Source of the DNA: a virus
DNA length: 64,000 nucleotides
Virus record (IMG/VR): IMGVR_UViG_3300025108_004281
Span: 1 to 64,000 of that record
Strand: one strand, 5' to 3'
Shown piece by piece: positions 59,405 to 64,000 of this stretch. A program made the translations under genes and the position numbers. How positions within the stretch are numbered: position 1 is the stretch's first letter; every line of letters begins with the position of its first letter. Under the pieces are notes generated by a model. It made no database searches and was not told where the DNA came from. It was given only the letters and a program-made list of their open reading frames with translations.

Positions 59405-60329
59405 AACCCATAGCATTCATCTCTAGTTCTACTAGAGTTGCACTAAGGTTAATCTCTGGGTCTGCACAAGACACACTCTTCACCATACCGTCTCTTATGA
59501 TAACAATGCTTTGGTCTTGCTTCAGTGGCTCTGCTCCCCATAAATCTAAGTTCCTGTATAAAAACTTAAACACATCTTCGTATTCTTCGGGCCTTGCTTG
59601 GTCACAAATAAGTGTTCTTGCTTCTTTGTATTTGCCTGCTTTGAATAACTCTACCATAGATAGCATCCAGTCGCTTTGTGCGGCATCGCCATCTTGAGGA
59701 CTTTGTAATACACCGTCGACTACATTTTGTTGTACCAAGTTGATGCTCTTACGAAGATCTGGATAACTTGCTTGTACATAAGTGTCAAGGGTTTCTAAAT
59801 CTATCTGTACGCCCTCTTCAACACAGATAGTTGCTATCCTGGCTGTAAATTCATTTATGTCTAGTTTCTCAATATGGAAACCTTGGGACCTAGAATGAAG
59901 AGCCGGGATAATTCTTTGTGGGTAGTTACAGGTTAATATGAACCTAGCAGTTGTATGATACATTTCCATCATACCACGTAACGCCGCCTGCCCATTAGGA
60001 GTAATGTAATCTGCTTCATCTAGCAATACATACTTAAACTCTCCAAACGGCATAGTACTCACAAAGTTTGTGATTCTATCTCTAATAACGTCAATACCAT
60101 TTTCGTTACTAGCATTAATTTCAAGTATATCAAATTGATCTACTTCTAAACTGTGTAGCAATACCTTTGCTAATGTAGTTTTACCTGTACCTGGAGCACC
60201 ACTAAACAGTAAGTGTGGCAATGCACCATCATTAATCCAGCCTTCTATCTGCTTACGTTGATTGATATCTCTAAATACATATCCATCTACTGTGTTAGGT
60301 CTGTATTTTTCTACCCATAATTCTTTCAT
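59403..60329 (-). CDS. Clamp-loader large subunit (gp44-like AAA+ ATPase)
   Basis: 308 aa (T4 gp44 is 319). WVEKYRPNTVDGYV start, Walker A SGAPGTGKTT, Walker B VLLDEADY, sensor TCNYPQRIIPALHSR. It loads the sliding clamp on DNA. A gp62-like partner is not seen beside it. Its ATG overlaps the stop of the 78-aa gene by four bases. Confidence 0.95.
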   Translation of the reverse strand: MKELWVEKYRPNTVDGYVFRDINQRKQIEGWINDGALPHLLFSGAPGTGKTTLAKVLLHSLEVDQFDILEINASNENGIDVIRDRITNFVSTMPFGEFKYVLLDEADYITPNGQAALRGMMEMYHTTARFILTCNYPQRIIPALHSRSQGFHIEKLDINEFTARIATICVEEGVQIDLETLDTYVQASYPDLRKSINLVQQNVVDGVLQSPQDGDAAQSDWMLSMVELFKAGKYKEARTLICDQARPEEYEDVFKFLYRNLDLWGAEPLKQDQSIVIIRDGMVKSVSCADPEINLSATLVELEMNAMG

Positions 60330-60562
60330 TTAAAAACCTCAATAGTTGTTGTGTCGTTATGTTCATTAAAAAGAAAGTTTCTAGACTTTGTTACTTTCTT
60401 AACAGCACCTGCAACTCTATAATATGTAACTAGTTCTTGCTTAATAACATCTTCACTTGCTATTGGATACAAACCATTTGCATTTGCATGATTAGTATCA
60501 TCTGTATAATCGTCAGTTTCCTGTGCATCATACAGTTCATCAAATAAGTTACCTTGTTTCAT
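60326..60562 (-). CDS. Hypothetical protein, 78 aa
   Basis: Start of the clamp-loader unit, driven by the promoter at 60580 with AAGGA before the ATG. Acidic N-terminal half, beta-like C-terminal half. Not a match to gp62 (187 aa in T4). Confidence 0.6.
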   Translation of the reverse strand: MKQGNLFDELYDAQETDDYTDDTNHANANGLYPIASEDVIKQELVTYYRVAGAVKKVTKSRNFLFNEHNDTTTIEVFK

Positions 60563-60579
60563 ATATATTCCTTTTGTGT

Positions 60580-60608
60580 ATTATAAACTAAATGTAGATA
60601 AAAGTCAA
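60580..60608 (-). promoter_or_regulatory. Sigma70-like promoter
   Basis: TTGACT, 17-base spacer, TATAAT. The TAG of the sulfotransferase gene directly abuts the -35 box. Confidence 0.88.
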
Positions 60609-61367
60609 CTATTTTTCGTAGCCAAAACATTCAAAATCTTCTTTCCAGTATTCTGCAATTTTGTCTCTATTGTTGTTGTGATCTAATAATTGCATAAAGT
60701 CTGATGTTGTTCTATTATCGCTTGGGTGTCTAGCATGAAAATTATTTGCTTTATGTATTTTTGTTTCCTTGCCTATGATTAATTTAGACACTTCAGGCCA
60801 ACGTTCTTGTAGTTCTTCTTGTTTTAAAACAAAATCAAAAAATTCTATATTGGATGGTTCATTGTCTAGTATTGTATGTATCAAAGGTTCGTTTACCAAT
60901 GTAACTTGCCACCAATGCCTTGCTTCATTGCCGCTCATGTAATCGCACATCTCATCTAAGAAATATGTAAATGCTTCTATGTGCTTGTCCATATCATCAG
61001 TCATTTTATATAGAGACATATCAATTTGTGTAGAATGGTCTGCATTGGGTGGTGGTTGGTTAGGGTGATCAGGGTCACTTATGTTTACAGGAAAGTAAGG
61101 AGCATAATGCCAAATGTCTGCTAGATAACCTGCTACTACTCTTGAATATGGATTACGACAAAAAGTTACTTTAGGTGCGGCTAGTATATCGTTTTCTACT
61201 ACATCAAATAAATCATAATTAATAGACCAGTTGTCGCCTGACAAGTCTAAATAATTTTCTCTACCAATGTATGCTTCAAGCCAGACATTTAATGAGTTTG
61301 AACCGCAACGTCTACCTTTAACAAACACAAAAGGGTATGCTTGTTTTTTGCCAATCAGGATTTCCAC
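60609..61367 (-). CDS. Sulfotransferase-like protein
   Basis: 252 aa. The loop FVKGRRCGSNSLNVW (near 16) and TFCRNPYSRVVAGYL (near 69) match the PAPS-binding motifs of sulfotransferases. It differs clearly from the other three copies. Substrate unknown. It is coupled to the 80-aa gene upstream by one-base overlap. Confidence 0.75.
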   Translation of the reverse strand: MEILIGKKQAYPFVFVKGRRCGSNSLNVWLEAYIGRENYLDLSGDNWSINYDLFDVVENDILAAPKVTFCRNPYSRVVAGYLADIWHYAPYFPVNISDPDHPNQPPPNADHSTQIDMSLYKMTDDMDKHIEAFTYFLDEMCDYMSGNEARHWWQVTLVNEPLIHTILDNEPSNIEFFDFVLKQEELQERWPEVSKLIIGKETKIHKANNFHARHPSDNRTTSDFMQLLDHNNNRDKIAEYWKEDFECFGYEK

Positions 61368-61609
61368 TATCTTTTTCTTTTAAGTTGATGTTCTATTTCT
61401 TTTTTTCTATGCTCGTGTAAGAATATATCTTCATCTACATAAGTAGGTGCATTGTCTAATGCCTTTTTGGCTTGGAAGTAAACTTCATAAATCTTTTTCT
61501 TACAACCCCAACCATTAAAGCCATCTATGTTTGGGTCGTGCATTACTCCTTCCCATTGCCATAGTTGTTCTGCTATTGCTCTGTTACCTGTCTTTTCAAT
61601 GTACGGCAT
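61367..61609 (-). CDS. Hypothetical phage protein, 80 aa
   Basis: Basic and charged, mostly helical protein (EAxFQAKKALDN, KEIEHQLKRKR end). Not recognised. Overlaps the membrane gene by 14 bases. Confidence 0.6.
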   Translation of the reverse strand: MPYIEKTGNRAIAEQLWQWEGVMHDPNIDGFNGWGCKKKIYEVYFQAKKALDNAPTYVDEDIFLHEHRKKEIEHQLKRKR

Positions 61610-61856
61610 GTGCTTTCCTCAATTCTTTATTCTTAAACCAAACCCTTACAAAATATTTTCTTGTAATGGCAACTAAAGTAAACCAAAATGTTAGGAATAC
61701 CGAAGTCCAAAAGATTATATCTCCTTCGCTATCTAAATTAGGTATGAATGTTCTATTGGCAATGTACAATAGCAACATGTTCAGCGGAAAGTTAATAACT
61801 AATGCTAATGCTGTATCGCCTAGTGATTCTTTTAAGGACTGTGTATCTATACTCAC
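61596..61856 (-). CDS. Two-helix membrane protein (DUF7220-like)
   Basis: 86 aa. Two hydrophobic segments (about 15-34 and 49-68) with SLKESLGDTALALVINFPLN, a pattern of phage membrane proteins of the DUF7220 kind. Basic C-terminus. Possible host membrane role. Confidence 0.65.
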   Translation of the reverse strand: MSIDTQSLKESLGDTALALVINFPLNMLLLYIANRTFIPNLDSEGDIIFWTSVFLTFWFTLVAITRKYFVRVWFKNKELRKAHAVH

Positions 61857-62371
61857 ACTTCACCAGATTCAGTATAAATTTCTTGTTTAGCAGTCTGTTT
61901 AGCAGTATAAACTCTTTGATCATCTCTTAGTGAAGATGTGACTTGCTGGCTTTCATAGTATTCTGTTGGCAGTACACTTCCTGGGAAATACCCTAGTACA
62001 CCGTCATGATAGTCTACTTTCCAAAACATAAATTTATCATTGTATCTGGCTCCTGAAGAAACATGTTTGTCTACATCTTCAGGCATCACACCAATCGTTT
62101 CTGAGAGTTGCTCTCTGTATTCATCAATTGGTAATTGTATATTAGGAGTCCATCTACCGTGTTTAACTACTACCCAGTAGCCTGGTTTAAGTTCGTCGCC
62201 AAACTTTTCTCTGATAGTTGGACCTACACTAAAAACTTGGAACCATCTGCTTCTAACACCTGATTCCTTGCTGTCATCGTTTGGTATAATAATACCACTG
62301 GCTAATTTCTTCTCACCGAAGTCGCCATTTATACATAAAAGGTTGTCACCTATTGCTTTTAATCTATGCAT
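61853..62371 (-). CDS. GroES/gp31-like cochaperonin
   Basis: Start at ATG 62371 (MHRLKAIGDNLL); the frame also opens at 62392. The chaperonin-10-like pattern LKAIGDNLLCINGDFGEKKLASGIIIPNDD, FSVGP and DELKPGYWVVVKHGRW fits T4 gp31-type proteins that replace GroES on GroEL for capsid folding. The roughly 60 residues after the fold are additional. The ClpA-like and DnaJ-like genes are other proteostasis factors in this window. Confidence 0.75.
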   Translation of the reverse strand: MHRLKAIGDNLLCINGDFGEKKLASGIIIPNDDSKESGVRSRWFQVFSVGPTIREKFGDELKPGYWVVVKHGRWTPNIQLPIDEYREQLSETIGVMPEDVDKHVSSGARYNDKFMFWKVDYHDGVLGYFPGSVLPTEYYESQQVTSSLRDDQRVYTAKQTAKQEIYTESGEV

Positions 62372-62885
62372 CGTCTTCCCAGTCGTCCTCAAATATTGGC
62401 ACCATTTCTATATCTCCATTGGGCAGTTCCACCTCCTTATACCCTATTGGTTCTTTGCTTTGTGCCTGTGCTTTTGATTTTGCAACCTGTGTTTTAGTAA
62501 GTTCTTCTACATCTTTTTCTTCTTGCATTTTAACTTCTTGTTTTACAGGTTCTTCTTTAACTACTGGGTCCGGCTGTATTTTAGCCTCTGACTTGCCTGT
62601 TGCGGCAGTTTTGACTTCTGGTGATAAATCAGAAGGTTCTGCATTTACACCACTAAAGGATGGTTGTGCATTTTTAATACTAACTTGGCCAGACTCAGAA
62701 CCATCAACATTCTTATAATGATCTCTTGCTCTTTGATCTGCTGTTTTGATAATTTGGCCACCTGGTCCGATGAGGTCACCTTTACCATTTACGGGCATGT
62801 TGCCAATAGCAGGAGCATCGCCTTGCTGAGCAATAATAGATTCCATATCTATGACTTTGCCTTTGCTTGTTAAATGTTTACTCAT
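62364..62885 (-). CDS. Conserved marine T4-like phage protein, 173 aa
   Basis: Starts MSKHLTSKGKVIDMESI and has APAIGNMPVNGKGDLIGPGGQIIKT, a signature shared with proteins of marine T4-like phages. The rest is low-complexity and charged (Lys/Glu/Pro), ending in EDDWEDDA. Unknown, possibly a structural/assembly factor. Overlaps the cochaperonin start. Confidence 0.75.
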   Translation of the reverse strand: MSKHLTSKGKVIDMESIIAQQGDAPAIGNMPVNGKGDLIGPGGQIIKTADQRARDHYKNVDGSESGQVSIKNAQPSFSGVNAEPSDLSPEVKTAATGKSEAKIQPDPVVKEEPVKQEVKMQEEKDVEELTKTQVAKSKAQAQSKEPIGYKEVELPNGDIEMVPIFEDDWEDDA

Positions 62886-63414
62886 CTTTTAAAAATTCCT
62901 TAATGTCTAAATTGTATTTAAGGCTATCAACTTTGTGTATGCCTATTAAGTATAATACATAACTTGCAACACTACTACCTCTACCAACACCCCAAACAAT
63001 CTCATGTTTTCGCATGGTATCAATAATATATATCAATGCCCTTAGAATAGGATATAGGTTCCTGGCCCTATACAGTTCTAATTCATCTACTACTCTATTT
63101 ATTTGATCTTGGGTGGGTTCGGGTGGTAGTTTATGGACAACATATTGATCGATATCTATATCTTTATAGTGATCTGGAATCATCCATTGTGATTGCATAC
63201 TGGTATGATATGTATCTACGTCGATGCCCATGTTGGCTAACAGTTGTAATGGATTTATTTCCAGTTCATTGCAATTACTATTAAAAGTGTTTACGTCTTC
63301 AGTAGATATAAAGTCAATGCCTTCTAGCACTTTGTTGTTATACAGCAACTCAATGCCAACGTTTTCGCAGTTTTGACTTCTACTGAACTTATCTAAACGA
63401 TCTTTGGTTTCCAT
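62878..63414 (-). CDS. DNA polymerase III alpha-like fragment protein
   Basis: 178 aa. The C-terminal half WGVGRGSSVASYVLYLIGIHKVDSLKYNLDIKEFLKD corresponds to the polymerase-family C GRGSxAxSLVxYxLGIxxxDPLKYNLxFERFL segment. The catalytic aspartates and other domains are absent, so it is not a polymerase. Short proteins of this kind recur in T4-like marine phages. A DNA-binding or regulatory role is possible. Confidence 0.7.
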   Translation of the reverse strand: METKDRLDKFSRSQNCENVGIELLYNNKVLEGIDFISTEDVNTFNSNCNELEINPLQLLANMGIDVDTYHTSMQSQWMIPDHYKDIDIDQYVVHKLPPEPTQDQINRVVDELELYRARNLYPILRALIYIIDTMRKHEIVWGVGRGSSVASYVLYLIGIHKVDSLKYNLDIKEFLKDE

Positions 63415-64000
63415 GATTTCTTTTTGTATTCATCTAAATTAATAATTTCGCCTGTGTCTTTTGATTCTGGATTAAGTATTGTTCTAACTTTGTTTTCAAT
63501 TGTGTCAAACGGTTCTGTTACATGATGTTGCGTGTTTTCAAAATGGTTTGCCATAAAGTTATCATATTCTTCTTGATCTTTTGCACTACCATCGTATGTG
63601 GATATGTCATTTCTAAACCACCATGGTATTTCATTGAACTTTATACCATCTATCATTGTGTCCATGCTAGGCAAATACTCATAATTTAACTCATCATCTG
63701 TATAAGTATAACTGGTTTTTGTTCGTAAGTCAATGATTTCTACATTACCTATGTAACAATGCTCTGTGATTGCATTAAACTTAGAGTGTAAAACTATATT
63801 TAAACATGCATCGCCAGTGTTAGGAACATAAACTAAAGGATTATCTAAGTCCATACAATTCTTTAAAACAAAATTAGCACCTCCTGGATCAAATACTAAT
63901 GAATTATCAAATACTGCTTCTAGCATAAAATTCATTTTGTGATAGTTTAGTGAATGATAGTATGAAACATCTTTTTCTTTAAAGCCATCTTCTGGTAGTA
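63393..64000 (-). CDS. Hypothetical protein, open to the right window edge
   Basis: A first ATG lies at 63935, but the frame stays open without a stop through the last base (LPEDGFKEKDVSYYHSLN before the Met), so the real start is probably outside the window. The visible 202 residues have no motif I recognise. Overlaps the Pol III alpha-like gene by 22 bases. Confidence 0.6.
   Translation of the reverse strand, partial: LPEDGFKEKDVSYYHSLNYHKMNFMLEAVFDNSLVFDPGGANFVLKNCMDLDNPLVYVPNTGDACLNIVLHSKFNAITEHCYIGNVEIIDLRTKTSYTYTDDELNYEYLPSMDTMIDGIKFNEIPWWFRNDISTYDGSAKDQEEYDNFMANHFENTQHHVTEPFDTIENKVRTILNPESKDTGEIINLDEYKKKSWKPKIV

Noticed and set aside
60326-60562. gp62 clamp-loader small subunit
   Set aside because: Only 78 aa against 187 in T4 and no similarity I can see, despite its place before the gp44-like gene.
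1-64000. tRNA genes, CRISPR array, integrase, insertion sequence
   Set aside because: Nearly all sequence is coding and the short gaps fit promoters or hairpins; no cloverleaf, repeat-spacer array or recombinase motif was seen by eye. A tRNAscan run would be decisive.

Overview
This window looks like part of the genome of a T4-like marine myovirus. It is AT-rich and gene-dense, and genes overlap by 1 to 20 bases. It carries a family-B DNA polymerase, sliding clamp, clamp-loader ATPase, RNase H-type 5' nuclease, ATP-dependent ligase, DsbA-like protein, PhoH, a gp31/GroES-like cochaperonin, a T4-type lysozyme and long tail-fibre genes. Many genes are of kinds known from marine T4-like cyanophages and pelagiphages (MoxR/CobS-type ATPase, folE, queE, phoH, 2OG oxygenases, a Pol III alpha-like fragment). 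A small protein ending in the IGHNGGP motif, which I associate with alphaproteobacteria and their phages, together with the low GC suggests a marine alphaproteobacterial (SAR11-like) host. That host assignment is inference.

Layout: about 97% of the genes lie on the minus strand and are read from high to low coordinates. Only three genes are on plus: a 41-aa micro-gene (15193), a 2OG-Fe(II) oxygenase (37482) and phoH (54937). From the right: 59-64 kb holds clamp loader, cochaperonin and conserved marine-phage proteins. 52-59 kb holds a spanin pair, an ACP-like protein, SufE, a truncated nucleotide-sugar dehydrogenase and a radical SAM protein. 48-52 kb holds lysozyme, ClpA and DnaJ. 36-48 kb holds fibre and adhesin genes, including a 1225-aa collagen-like protein. 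28-35 kb holds polymerase, clamp, a DpdA-like transglycosylase and an alternative oxidase. 22-28 kb holds a glycosyltransferase, a DUF481-like outer-membrane protein, a QueD-like protein, two tandem sulfotransferases, a histone H1-like protein and GalE. 15-22 kb holds PRTase, folE, queE, RNase H and glutaredoxin. 0-15 kb holds a MoxR-VWA pair, amidinotransferase, phosphatase, sulfotransferase, ligase, glycosyltransferase, nucleotide-sugar dehydrogenase and a 2OG oxygenase cut by the left edge.

Expression: I see fourteen strong sigma70-like promoters (TTGACN, 16-17 bp, TATAAT), in most cases directly behind the stop codon of the upstream gene. I also see about thirteen GATAAATA/TATAAATA boxes resembling T4 late promoters, mainly in front of structural, lysis and surface genes. 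In several cases the -10 or late box sits exactly where transcription would begin at or next to the ATG, which predicts leaderless mRNAs.

How the genes work together: folE, queE, a QueD-like T-fold protein and a DpdA-like transglycosylase form a probable 7-deazaguanine DNA-modification route with no visible QueC. Four sulfotransferases, two glycosyltransferases, two nucleotide-sugar dehydrogenases and GalE suggest glycan remodelling. Alternative oxidase, SufE, glutaredoxin, radical SAM and amidinotransferase are candidate host-metabolism genes. ClpA, DnaJ and GroES-like proteins form a proteostasis set. No tRNA, integrase, insertion sequence or CRISPR array was seen.
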